A stretch of 64,000 bases of DNA, from assembly GCF_000253295.1 (NCBI RefSeq), contig NC_015717.1, positions 1,550,001 through 1,614,000 on the forward strand, in the 5' to 3' direction. Origin of the DNA: Hyphomicrobium sp. MC1. GTDB taxonomy: Bacteria > Pseudomonadota > Alphaproteobacteria > Rhizobiales > Hyphomicrobiaceae. A program made the position numbers and the translations under genes. A model generated the notes under the pieces. It did no database searches and was not told the DNA's origin. It worked only from the letters and a program-made list of their open reading frames with translations. This document shows, one piece after another, positions 26,320 through 35,128 of the stretch. Each line of letters opens with the position of its first letter. Positions within the stretch are counted from its first letter, which is position 1.

Positions 26320-27156
26320 ATGGTCGAAATCAAAGATACGCTTGGTCTGTGGGAGCGCTCGCTCATTGCGTGGCCTGACGGGCGGGAGGATCGCACCACG
26401 TTCGTCGCGTGGCTCCAGGGACCGACGATGTTTGCGGATCTCAGGCAGCCGGCCGATCGCCCATCGTTTGACGGCGTCTCCTGTCTTAACCATCTCGACT
26501 CCCAGCATTTCGAGTGGCTTTCCCGACAGGAAGGATTTGCCGGGATTTTCGTCCTTTCAGGAGAGGCCTTCGAATGGCGTCGTGCGATTGATTTTCAGTG
26601 CTCGAGCGACGCGGCAGACGCTGGTTATCTTTCGTTCGCAGACGGCGTCCTGATCGAGCGCGGCCGGGACATCCCTTACATTGAGCATTGGCATCACACG
26701 TCGCCGAACATCAATCCGCACTTCGCCATTCGGATGCGCGATGAAACCGGCATCGACGGTTTTCTCGTCAGGGTCGGCGAAATCTTCATGTATGTGCGAA
26801 ACCGCGCGGTTGTGCTGCCGCACGGTGGTTCGCTGGCCGATCTTGTCAATACGTCATCGCCGGATGCTGCCAGGGCGATGCTCGATTGCGAAATTTCGCT
26901 CGGCCGGGTGCGCGATGGGAAGTGGCTGATCGGACGATCGAGTCTGCCGTTCCGTATCGGGGCCGATCTCGCACCTGAGGGCTATGGTGACGGACGCAGC
27001 TTGACCATTCACGACGTGTCTTCGGCCGGTGAGCCGTTTGCACGGCGATGGACGATTGCCGACCTCGATGTCGGCGCGGAACAACAAAACATTCCAGGGC
27101 AGGGACACGACGAAGGAGCGCTTTCCATTTTCCGCTCGATGACAGGGAGTGCCTGA
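26320..27156 (+). CDS. Hypothetical protein next to ABC binding-protein gene
   Basis: A 278-residue soluble protein that I do not recognise. Visible features are WERSLIAWPDGREDRTTFVA near the start, an FDGVSCLNHL segment, and a polar core with IEHWHHTSPN that could bind metal. The pattern resembles a lipocalin-like or cupin-like beta-rich fold, but this is a guess. Its stop overlaps the start of the substrate-binding protein gene by one base (TGATG), so the two are translationally coupled and probably act in the same process. Confidence 0.7.
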   Translation: MVEIKDTLGLWERSLIAWPDGREDRTTFVAWLQGPTMFADLRQPADRPSFDGVSCLNHLDSQHFEWLSRQEGFAGIFVLSGEAFEWRRAIDFQCSSDAADAGYLSFADGVLIERGRDIPYIEHWHHTSPNINPHFAIRMRDETGIDGFLVRVGEIFMYVRNRAVVLPHGGSLADLVNTSSPDAARAMLDCEISLGRVRDGKWLIGRSSLPFRIGADLAPEGYGDGRSLTIHDVSSAGEPFARRWTIADLDVGAEQQNIPGQGHDEGALSIFRSMTGSA

Positions 27157-28226
27157 TGGCCATGCGTTCAATGCTTCGACTCGTACTTTGTACCGTCGCC
27201 GTTCTTTTTGCGGCATCCATGCACCCAGCACGCGCGGCCGAGCCGACATTTAAAGTCGCTTGGTCGATCTATACCGGATATATGCCGTGGCCCTATGCGC
27301 AGCACGCCGGGATCTTGCAGAAATGGGCGAAGAAATACGGCATCAACATCGAGTTGGTGCAGGTTAACGACTATATCGAGTCGATCAATCAATACACGGG
27401 CGGCAAGGTCGACGCCGTCGCGGCGACAACGATGGACGCGCTGACCATCCCAGCGGTCGGCGGTGTCGATACGACCATTCCGATCCTCGGTGATTATTCG
27501 AACGGCAATGACGGCATCGTGTTGAAGGGTGCGAACAAGACGTTCGCCGATCTCAAGGGCAAGCGGATCAATCTCGTTCAGTATTCGGTTTCGCACTACA
27601 TGCTGGCGCGGGCGTTTGAAACTCACGGCATGGATCTCAAGGACGCCAAGCTACAGAACATTTCCGACGCCGATTTCGTGGCGGCCTTCCAGACCGATGA
27701 TGTGGACGCGGTCGTCGCGTGGAATCCCGCCTTCATACAGCTGAAGAAATTGCCGAATGTCAGCGTCGTCTATCAATCTTCAGAGATGCCGGGCGAACTG
27801 GTCGATGCGCTGCTCGTCAACACCCAAACGCTGAAAGAGCATCCCGAACTCGGGAAGGCGCTGACGGGTGCGTGGTTCGAGACGCTCGCAGTCATCAAGG
27901 CGAACGACGAGAAGAGCAAGGAAGCCCGCAAGTTCATGGCCGATCTCTCGGGCACGAGCGTCGATAGCCTCAATTCGCAGATCGAGACGACGGCGTTCTA
28001 TTACGATCCCGCAGCTGGCGCGGCGTCGGTCCGGTCGCCCGACATGGTCAAGGCCATGGACCTTGTCCGCACGTTCTGTTTCGATCAGCAGCTGATGGGA
28101 ACCGGCGCCAAGTCGAAGGACGCGATCGGTATTGCCCTTCCCGGCAAGACGCTCGGCGATGCATCGAATGTCAAGCTGCGGCTCGACGATACGTACATGC
28201 AGCTATTGGCTGACAAGAAGCTCTGA
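27156..28226 (+). CDS. ABC transporter periplasmic binding protein, urea-carboxylase-associated type
   Basis: A 356-residue secreted binding protein with a signal peptide (about residues 1-25, ending ARAAE). FKVAWSIYTGYMPWPYA, NDYIESINQYTGGKVDAV, GGVDTTIPILGDYSNGND and AVVAWNPAFIQL strongly recall the TIGR03427-type proteins encoded beside urea/guanidine carboxylase loci, related to NitT/TauT binding proteins. No permease, ATPase or carboxylase gene is present in the window. It is coupled to the upstream unknown gene and followed by a 2OG-Fe(II) oxygenase. Confidence 0.85.
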   Translation: MAMRSMLRLVLCTVAVLFAASMHPARAAEPTFKVAWSIYTGYMPWPYAQHAGILQKWAKKYGINIELVQVNDYIESINQYTGGKVDAVAATTMDALTIPAVGGVDTTIPILGDYSNGNDGIVLKGANKTFADLKGKRINLVQYSVSHYMLARAFETHGMDLKDAKLQNISDADFVAAFQTDDVDAVVAWNPAFIQLKKLPNVSVVYQSSEMPGELVDALLVNTQTLKEHPELGKALTGAWFETLAVIKANDEKSKEARKFMADLSGTSVDSLNSQIETTAFYYDPAAGAASVRSPDMVKAMDLVRTFCFDQQLMGTGAKSKDAIGIALPGKTLGDASNVKLRLDDTYMQLLADKKL

Positions 28227-28264
28227 AAATAATTGGCGTGGTCGCTAGCTTTAAGAGGAAAGAG

Positions 28265-29299
28265 ATGAGCACGGCAGGTAACTTCTCGAGTATTCCGATC
28301 GTCGATGTCACCAAGCTTCGTACGGGCACGCCCGCCGAGCAGATGGTGGTTGCGGAAGAGCTTGGCAAAGCGGCCCGCAACGTCGGCTTCGTCTACGTCA
28401 CTGGTGGTGGCGTAGATGAGGCCCTCTTCGAGGGCGTTCTCGATGCGACCAAGCGCTTCTTCGCGCTGCCTTACGAAGAGAAGATGAAGGTCTATATCGG
28501 CAATTCGCGCAATCATCGTGGTTACGTTCCTGAAGGCGAAGAAGTCTTCGCCTCAGGTTCGAAAGACAAGAAAGAGGCCTACGACCTCTCGATCGATTTG
28601 CCCTCGGACGATCCGGATTACGTTGCCGGTAATCCGCTGCTCGGGCCAAATCAATGGCCCGAACTGCCGGGCTTTGCGAAGGCGGTCGACGACTACTACA
28701 GCGCCGTTTTCGCACTCGGTCGCGTGCTGCTGCGCGGATTTGCGATGGCGATCGGTGAGGAGCCGACGTTCTTCGATCAATACGTGACCAAGCCGCCGAG
28801 CCAGTTGCGCTTGATCCATTATCCCTTCGACTCGAGTGCCGAAGACCGTCCGGGCATCGGCGCGCACACGGACTACGAGTGCTTCACGCTGTTGAGGGCC
28901 ACGTGTCCCGGCCTCGAGGTGATGAACGGCAAGGGTGAGTGGATCGACGCGCCGCCGGTTCCGGGTGCCTACGTCGTCAACATCGGCGATATGATGGAAA
29001 TCTGGACGAACGGCGAATTTGCTGCCACTTCGCACCGCGTGCGCAAGGTGCCGGCAGAGCGCTACTCGTTCCCGCTGTTCTTTGCTGCCGACTACGACAC
29101 GGTCGTGGCTCCGCTGCCGCGTTATGTTGCGGGCGACGCGCCTCAGAAGCAGTCGCTCAAGGCTGGCGAGCATCTCTTCGCGCAGACGATGCAGAGCTTC
29201 ACGTATCTGAAGGAGCGCCGGGCGCGCGGCGAAATCACATTGCCCGAGGGATCGGCGCCATTGTCGTCGTTCGGGCAGGAAGCGCGTCAGAAATACTGA
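28265..29299 (+). CDS. Isopenicillin N synthase-like 2OG-Fe(II) oxygenase
   Basis: A 344-residue non-heme iron dioxygenase. The facial triad is His201-x-Asp203 (GAHTDYECFT) and His257 (TSHRVRKV), with the 2-oxoglutarate-binding Arg in the following ERYSFPLFF strand. The N-terminal DIOX_N region (IPIVDVTKL through GFVYVTGGGV) is intact. The ATG at 28265 has AGAGGAAAGAG upstream. Substrate is unknown; the binding-protein neighbour hints at a urea- or guanidine-like compound (inference). Confidence 0.86.
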   Translation: MSTAGNFSSIPIVDVTKLRTGTPAEQMVVAEELGKAARNVGFVYVTGGGVDEALFEGVLDATKRFFALPYEEKMKVYIGNSRNHRGYVPEGEEVFASGSKDKKEAYDLSIDLPSDDPDYVAGNPLLGPNQWPELPGFAKAVDDYYSAVFALGRVLLRGFAMAIGEEPTFFDQYVTKPPSQLRLIHYPFDSSAEDRPGIGAHTDYECFTLLRATCPGLEVMNGKGEWIDAPPVPGAYVVNIGDMMEIWTNGEFAATSHRVRKVPAERYSFPLFFAADYDTVVAPLPRYVAGDAPQKQSLKAGEHLFAQTMQSFTYLKERRARGEITLPEGSAPLSSFGQEARQKY

Positions 29300-29336
29300 G
29301 CGCGGCGCGCTTCCTGCGTTTTACGGGCGGTCGCGG

Positions 29337-31059
29337 CTAGCGGGTGATGTTGACCTTCGCAAGGTCGATCAGCTGCTTGGCGCGGCCGTCCAGAACAGCT
29401 TTTAGCATGAACATGCTGAAGTGCGTCGCTTCGGCGAGCGTCGCCTTTGGCGGCATGATCATTTCCTGACGAGCGCTGACGACATCGACGAGTGCGGGGC
29501 CGTCATGATTGAAGGCTTCGGTTATTGCACTGCGTAAATCCTGCGGGCGCTCGACGCGAATGCCTTTGACGCCCATTGCTCGTGCGGTTGCGGCGAAGTC
29601 AGGATTCTTCAAATCGCAGCCTGTATCGGGAAAGCCCGCGGCTTTCATCTCGATCTCAACGAAGCCTAGCGTGCCGTTATTCAGTACGATGACTTTCACC
29701 GGCAATTTACTCTGGATCAGAGTGATGAAGTCGCCCATCATCATCGTATAACCGCCGTCGCCGGACAGCGATACAACCTGGCGCTTCGGGAATGCCGATT
29801 GCGCGCCGATGGCTTGCAGCATGGCGTTGGCCATCGAGCCATGATTGAACGACCCCAACAGGCGGCGCTTGCCATTCATCTTGAGGTAGCGTGCGGCCCA
29901 AGCGGTCGGCGTGCCGACATCGCAGGTAAAAATCGCGTCGTCGGCTGCGACTTCGCTCACCACGCGCGTTACGAATTGCGGATGGATAATCGTGCTCTTC
30001 TCGTTTTCGTCGGCGAGGGCGTCGAGATCGCGACGGGCCGTTTTGTAGCTTTCGAGCGCATCATCGAGATGCTTGCGGTCGTCATGGACGGTGAGCTTCG
30101 GCAGCAGCGTTTTGATCGTTTCCTTGAGGTCGCCGAGGAGGCCGATCTCGATTGGTGTGCGATTGCCGAGTGCTTCCGGGCGAATGTCGATCTGGGCAAC
30201 ACGAGCGTGGTGAGGGAGGAACTGGCGGTAGGGAAAGTCCGTGCCGAGCATCAGGAGCGTGTCGCAGCTTTCCATCGCGAAATACCCCGACGTGAAGCCG
30301 AGGAAGCCGGTCATTCCGACATCGTAGGGATTATCGTATTCAATGTATTCCTTGCCGCGCAGGGCGTGCACGATCGGGGCTTTGAGGCGCTCGGCCAGTT
30401 GGATAACTTCGTCGTGCGCGCCAGCGCAACCAGCGCCGCAGAGCAGCGTGATTTTCGAAGAGCCGTTGAGGAGCTTCGCCAGGCTTTCGATATCCGACGG
30501 GTTGGGAAGCACAACGGGGCGGCTTCGGTGAGGTCCACTTTGGTGCCGGTGTCGCGAGCGGCATGAGGGCGATGTCGCCGGGTAGCACCACGACCGCAAC
30601 GCCTTTTTTGGCGACGGCGACGCGCATGGCGCGTTCGAGAATTTGCGGCAGTTGGTTCGGGTTCGACACGAGTTCGACGAAATGGCTGCATTCCCGGAAG
30701 AGGATCTCGGGATGCGTGGCTTGGAAATAATCGATGCCAAGCTCGCTACTGGGCAAGTGTGCGGCGATGGCCAGCACGGGTACGCGGCTGCGATGACAAT
30801 CATACAGGCCGTTGATGAGATGCAGGTTGCCTGGTCCGCAGCTGCCGCAGCAAGCCGCGAGCTCACCCGTCAGCTGCGCTTCGGCGCCGGCCGCAAATGC
30901 TGCCGCTTCTTCGTGGCGCATGTGCACCCATTCGATGGTGCCGTGGCGGCGGAGAGAATCCGTGAAGCCGTTGAGGGAATCTCCGACCACGCCGTAGACG
31001 CGCTTGATGCCGGCCTGCTGCAATGTCTCGGTCAGAAAGTCCGCCGCAATTCGTGCCAT
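29337..31059 (-). pseudogene. poxB: Pyruvate dehydrogenase (quinone)/PoxB-like ThDP enzyme, frameshifted
   Basis: Two overlapping frames together make a full-length thiamine-diphosphate enzyme of the PoxB type. The N-terminal part (31059 down to about 30520) has MARIAADFLTETLQQAG, HMRHEEAAAFAAGAEA and GSCGPGNLHLINGLYD. The remainder has VVSLSGDGGYTMMMGD through VIVLNNGTLG (the ThDP motif GDG...NN) and the membrane-binding C-terminal tail. The frames switch near 30516-30519, a run of four G on the plus strand; removing one restores KPPVVLPNPSD. PoxB decarboxylates pyruvate to acetate and passes electrons to quinone. Mutation versus sequencing error cannot be decided here. Confidence 0.85.
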
Positions 31060-31167
31060 TCTTCACCTCCGGAGATTTCGGCATCAGTTGGGATCGTCGA
31101 AGACAAGCGATCGGCGATTAACGTGGCGTTGCATTTAGAAGGCTCTTTCACGACGAGCGCCGACTCG

Positions 31168-32070
31168 TCAACGAACTGCCTTCACGATGTAGTCTACGAA
31201 GGCGCGCACCTTCGCTGCTGGATGGTGACGCGAGGGGTAGTAGGCATTTAGCGGAAAGCGCTCATCGGCCCAATCGGGGAAGAGTTCGATCAGCTTACCG
31301 CTTTTAATGTGATCTTTGGCGACGACGGTAAAGACTTGGGCGATGCCAGTTCCTGCGAGACATTCGGTCAACATTGTTGATGCATCACCGAGCAATAAGC
31401 GGCTTTTCGTTTTCACGGTCTGAATCTTGCGCCCTTTGTGAAATTCCCAGTCGAAGGGCTGCCGCGTGATCGGATCGCGGTAGTCGATACAGGCATGGCC
31501 AGCAGCAAGATCGCTTGGCGTTCGAGGACGGCCGCGGCGTTTCAGATAGCTCGGAGCTGCAACCGTAATCACCTGGAGGTCCACAAGCTTGCGTACAATT
31601 AGAGATGAATCGGGAAGATCTCCGAAGCGAACCGCAACATCGATTCCGTCGGCAACGAGATCGCCGATCTGTTCGCGTGTCACACAATCGAGCGATAAGT
31701 CGGGATAAAGGTCGAGGAATTTACCGAGCCGCCCCGGCAAGATGAGTTGCGAAACGACGGGATCGATGTTCACGCGCAGGCGGCCGCGCACGACGTTTGT
31801 AGAGCCCGATGCGATAGTCGCTGCGTCCTCGATGTTGGCGAGGCTCGGTTTCACCTGCTCGTAGAACCGGCGTCCTTCGTCGGTGAGCGAAACGGAGCGC
31901 GTCGTGCGGTCCAGGAGGCGGGCGCCAATACGCGCTTCGAGGCGAGATACCGCGCGGCTGACGCCCGATGTTGTGATGCCGAGCGCGTCCGCCGCTCGAG
32001 CGAAGCTACCGCCTTCGACGACTGCGGCGAGAACCGATACGCCGGAGAGCAAGCGTCCGTCGAACGGCAT
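31168..32070 (-). CDS. LysR-family transcriptional regulator
   Basis: A roughly 300-residue LysR regulator of the CrgA/DmlR-like branch. The HTH (AAVVEGGSFARAADALGI through SGVSRAVSRLEARIGARLL) is followed by the effector-binding domain. The ATG (MPFDGRLLSG) is preferred; a TTG at 32130 gives a longer frame. It is divergent from the NmrA-like gene, with a perfect palindrome in the shared promoter. Regulation of that neighbour is therefore the natural inference. Confidence 0.88.
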   Translation of the reverse strand: MPFDGRLLSGVSVLAAVVEGGSFARAADALGITTSGVSRAVSRLEARIGARLLDRTTRSVSLTDEGRRFYEQVKPSLANIEDAATIASGSTNVVRGRLRVNIDPVVSQLILPGRLGKFLDLYPDLSLDCVTREQIGDLVADGIDVAVRFGDLPDSSLIVRKLVDLQVITVAAPSYLKRRGRPRTPSDLAAGHACIDYRDPITRQPFDWEFHKGRKIQTVKTKSRLLLGDASTMLTECLAGTGIAQVFTVVAKDHIKSGKLIELFPDWADERFPLNAYYPSRHHPAAKVRAFVDYIVKAVR

Positions 32071-32084
32071 TGCACCTCTGTCCG

Positions 32085-32101
32085 TTGATTTACAATCAAC
32101 A
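32085..32101. promoter_or_regulatory. Palindromic LysR-type operator candidate
   Basis: GTTGATT-TAC-AATCAAC is a perfect 7-bp inverted repeat with a three-base spacer in the lysR/NmrA divergent promoter. It fits the T-N11-A shape of LysR-binding boxes. Coordinates are within one or two bases. Confidence 0.6.
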
Positions 32102-32184
32102 ATATGTGGACAAGAGCGCACTTCAGTCAACGGCCTACCGCATGAGATCTTTGGCGCGGGTCATTCGATCTGGAGCCAAGAGCT

Positions 32185-33051
32185 ATGTATGCAATCACTG
32201 GAATTACCGGGCAAGTCGGCGGCGCGATGGCGCAAGCACTGCTTGATGCGGGACTACCTGTTCGGGCCGTCGTGCGAAACGCCGAAAAAGGTGCGGCGTG
32301 GGCCGCAAAAGGGTGCGATGTCGCGATCGCGACGATGGAAGACGCCGACGCGCTCGCCAAAGCCTTCATGGGTGCGGAAGGTGTTTTCATTCTGCCGCCC
32401 AACGCGTTTGATCCCTCTCCCGGCTTTCCCGAGGCGCGTGCGGTTATCTCTGCCGTAATGCAAGCTTTGAATGCGGCGCGTCCTGCTCGCGTCGTCTGTC
32501 TCTCAACGATCGGTGCACAAGCGCGGCAGCCCAATCTGCTCACGCAGCGAACGTTGATGGAAGAGGCGTTGAGCGCGCTGCCGATGCCTGTCACGTTTCT
32601 GCGGCCGGCCTGGTTCATGGAGAACTTTGCCTGGGATATCGCAGCGGCGAGAGACACGGGTGTCTTCAAGTCCTTTTTGCAACCACTCGATAAGCCCGTT
32701 CCGATGATAGCGACCGTCGATATCGGCCGGCTGGCGGCGAAGCTCATCCAAGAGCACTGGGAAGGCCGTCGAATTGTCGAACTCGAAGCGGAACGACGCT
32801 ACAGCCCCAACGACGTCGCAGCTGCATTTGCGAGCATTCTGGAGCGGCCTGTTCGCGCAGAAGCCGTGCCGCGAGAGACATGGGGCTCTCTCTTCAAATC
32901 GCAAGGCATGAAGGACCCGATACCACGGATGCAGATGCTCGACGGTTTCAACGAGGGCTGGATCCAGTTTGAGGGCAAACCGTTAAGCATAGAGAAAGGC
33001 CCGACAGGTTTGTCCAGCGTGCTGGCTGGGTTGACCTCTGCAGTCGGCTGA
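32185..33051 (+). CDS. NmrA-like NAD(P)-binding protein (atypical SDR)
   Basis: A 288-residue atypical short-chain dehydrogenase-like protein. It has the Rossmann glycine motif YAITGITGQVGGAMA, RAVVRNAEKGAAW after the second strand, VVCLSTIGAQ, and LRPAWFMENF in place of a strict YxxxK active site. That pattern is typical of the NmrA/QOR2 group, which may act as redox sensors or quinone reductases. It is divergent from the LysR gene and probably under its control. Confidence 0.88.
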   Translation: MYAITGITGQVGGAMAQALLDAGLPVRAVVRNAEKGAAWAAKGCDVAIATMEDADALAKAFMGAEGVFILPPNAFDPSPGFPEARAVISAVMQALNAARPARVVCLSTIGAQARQPNLLTQRTLMEEALSALPMPVTFLRPAWFMENFAWDIAAARDTGVFKSFLQPLDKPVPMIATVDIGRLAAKLIQEHWEGRRIVELEAERRYSPNDVAAAFASILERPVRAEAVPRETWGSLFKSQGMKDPIPRMQMLDGFNEGWIQFEGKPLSIEKGPTGLSSVLAGLTSAVG

Positions 33052-33082
33052 AGCGGTTCAGACCCCAATATTTAGGAAATTG

Positions 33083-33109
33083 GGCCTGCCTTTCGTCGTT
33101 AGGCAGGCC
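33083..33109. terminator. Terminator-like hairpin
   Basis: GGCCTGCC and GGCAGGCC form a perfect 8-bp stem around an 11-base loop, 32 bases after the NmrA-like stop. An alternative pairing, CCCAAT/ATTGGG, overlaps its left arm. No long T-run follows. Confidence 0.5.
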
Positions 33110-33220
33110 GGTCGCGCCGACGGTGTTGTTATTTGGAACCCGAGCGTGTCTTTAGCGTTCAGCAGGCATGGTTTAGCGGGGGTGGACGCATGTCCGGTCT
33201 CTCGATGCGGGAATGACGGA

Positions 33221-33646
33221 ATGGCGCGGTTTGTCGGGATCGACCATATTTCGGTGCGTGTGAGCGATTTTGCCCGCTCCAAGTCTTTCTATAGCGGGCT
33301 GTTCGATTTTCTCGGGCTGGATGTGCTCGACGAATATGAAGACGCTATGGGGTGGACCAACGGAAAAACGCGGTATTGGATCGGGCAAGCGGATGCCAAG
33401 GGTGCTGCCCATAAGCACCGGACCGGAGATGTCGGTCTCCATCATTATGCGTTTGAACTCCGGAGCCGGAAGGATGTCGATGACCTTCAAGACTATTTAC
33501 GGCGCCACCATGTAACGATCGTGGACCCGGCTGACGTATATTACGACGACTATTATGCCGTTTTTTTCCTCGATCCCGACGGCATTAAGCTCGAGGGCAT
33601 GAAATACGGCGAAGAGAAAGAGAAGAAACGCAAGAGGAAGACGTAA
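33221..33646 (+). CDS. VOC-family protein (glyoxalase/dioxygenase fold)
   Basis: A 141-residue VOC-fold protein: GIDHISVRVSDFARSKSFY opens the first module and DVGLHHYAFELRSRKDV the second. FFLDPDGIKLEGMKY closes the domain with a potential metal-ligand Glu. The C terminus is a striking lysine/glutamate run (from about residue 129). Substrate is unknown. The ATG at 33221 was chosen over a longer frame from 33080 that runs into the terminator hairpin. Confidence 0.8.
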   Translation: MARFVGIDHISVRVSDFARSKSFYSGLFDFLGLDVLDEYEDAMGWTNGKTRYWIGQADAKGAAHKHRTGDVGLHHYAFELRSRKDVDDLQDYLRRHHVTIVDPADVYYDDYYAVFFLDPDGIKLEGMKYGEEKEKKRKRKT

Positions 33647-33772
33647 GCGTCAATTCGTAACGACAGCCTTCTATTGACGCTGCAATCTTGGAACCAATTT
33701 GTGTGGCGACGCGTTTCGGACGACCAAATCCGGAACGAGGGGCCGCACGTATGTGCTAGGGGATGGGACATC

Positions 33773-35128
33773 ATGCCATTCACGCCGAACCATGCCAGCT
33801 TCGACCGACCGGATAGTCAAGGCAGTGGCTTCGCATCGGCATCGCCGAAGCGTGGCCAGGAGAGCAGGGCAACCGGAACAAGTCTCGCCGAACGCCTGTT
33901 CGATACACGCAACCATTCTTTAAAGCTCGCCGAGCCTCTGTCGACGGAGGATATGACCGTTCAGGCTTCGGACGACGCCAGTCCGACGAAATGGCATTTG
34001 GCGCACGTGACGTGGTTCTTCGAAAACTTCGTGCTCGTGCAGCATCTCGACGGCTATCGCATCTTCGACGACGACTTCAATTATTGCTTCAACTCTTATT
34101 ATGAGGCGCTTGGGCCGAGGCATCCGAGGGCGCGCCGCGGGTTGCTGACCCGACCTTCTGCTGAGCGCGTTCTAGCGTATCGCCAGCACGTCGATGAAGC
34201 GCTTCAGCGCCTTCTTGCCAGGGACGACGCGCAAAACGGCGAGATTGCCCGACTTCTCGAAATAGGGATCAACCACGAGCAACAGCATCAGGAGCTGTTG
34301 CTTACCGATATTCTTGCTCTCTTTGCAGCAAATCCGTTGCATCCGGCCTATCAAGCGGGGCCTACGCAAACCGATGCCAAGGCGCCCGATGCGCTGGGGT
34401 GGCTCGACATTGACGGCGGTATAATCTCGATCGGACACGGTGGCGAGGGGTATAGCTGGGACAACGAGCTTCCGCCTCATGATGCGCTCGTTCGGCCATT
34501 CAAGCTCGCGGATCGGCTTGTTTCGAATGCCGAATGGCTGGCATTCATCGAAGATGGTGGCTACCAGACCGCATCGCTCTGGCTTGCTGACGGCTGGATG
34601 ACCGTCAATCGCGAGGCGTGGGACAGTCCGCTCTATTGGCACAAGACGGATGCAGGTTGGGCGCAGATGTCGCTGCAGGGTTTGCGGCCGGTCGTGCCCG
34701 CTGAGCCCGTCGCGCATGTGTCATATTACGAAGCGGATGCCTTTGCGCGCTGGGCTGGCAAGCGACTGCCGACCGAGTTCGAATGGGAGGCCGTTGCGCG
34801 TGCGCATCCCGAGATGCCGGCACGAAATGCGGATGTCTATCGTCCGTGTGTGGCGGATCCGGTCGGAAACGGCGCGTCGCCGCCGCGGCAACTCTTCGGT
34901 GAGGTCTGGCAGTGGACCGCGAGTGCTTATCTCGCGTATCCGGGCTATCGGCCTCCAGAGGGAGCGATCGGTGAATACAACGGCAAGTTCATGGTCGGTC
35001 AGCACGTGCTGCGCGGCTCGTCCTGCGTGACGCCCGCCGGGCACTCGCGGCCGACCTACCGCAATTTCTTCTATCCTCATCAGCGCTGGCAGTACCTCGG
35101 CTTGCGCCTGGCAGCGGAGATCGATTGA
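33773..35128 (+). CDS. egtB: Ergothioneine biosynthesis protein EgtB
   Basis: A 451-residue non-heme iron sulfoxide synthase joining a sulfur donor to hercynine. The N-terminal DinB-like domain carries KWHLAHVTWFFE and the iron motif HEQQHQE. The C-terminal formylglycine-generating-enzyme-like domain has NAEWLAFIEDGGY, RLPTEFEWEA, GEVWQWTASAY and RGSSCVTP. The start is at 33773 behind AGGGGATGGGA. egtD follows with a one-base overlap (TGATG). No egtA, egtC or egtE is present locally, as is common in proteobacterial two-gene loci. Confidence 0.93.
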   Translation: MPFTPNHASFDRPDSQGSGFASASPKRGQESRATGTSLAERLFDTRNHSLKLAEPLSTEDMTVQASDDASPTKWHLAHVTWFFENFVLVQHLDGYRIFDDDFNYCFNSYYEALGPRHPRARRGLLTRPSAERVLAYRQHVDEALQRLLARDDAQNGEIARLLEIGINHEQQHQELLLTDILALFAANPLHPAYQAGPTQTDAKAPDALGWLDIDGGIISIGHGGEGYSWDNELPPHDALVRPFKLADRLVSNAEWLAFIEDGGYQTASLWLADGWMTVNREAWDSPLYWHKTDAGWAQMSLQGLRPVVPAEPVAHVSYYEADAFARWAGKRLPTEFEWEAVARAHPEMPARNADVYRPCVADPVGNGASPPRQLFGEVWQWTASAYLAYPGYRPPEGAIGEYNGKFMVGQHVLRGSSCVTPAGHSRPTYRNFFYPHQRWQYLGLRLAAEID

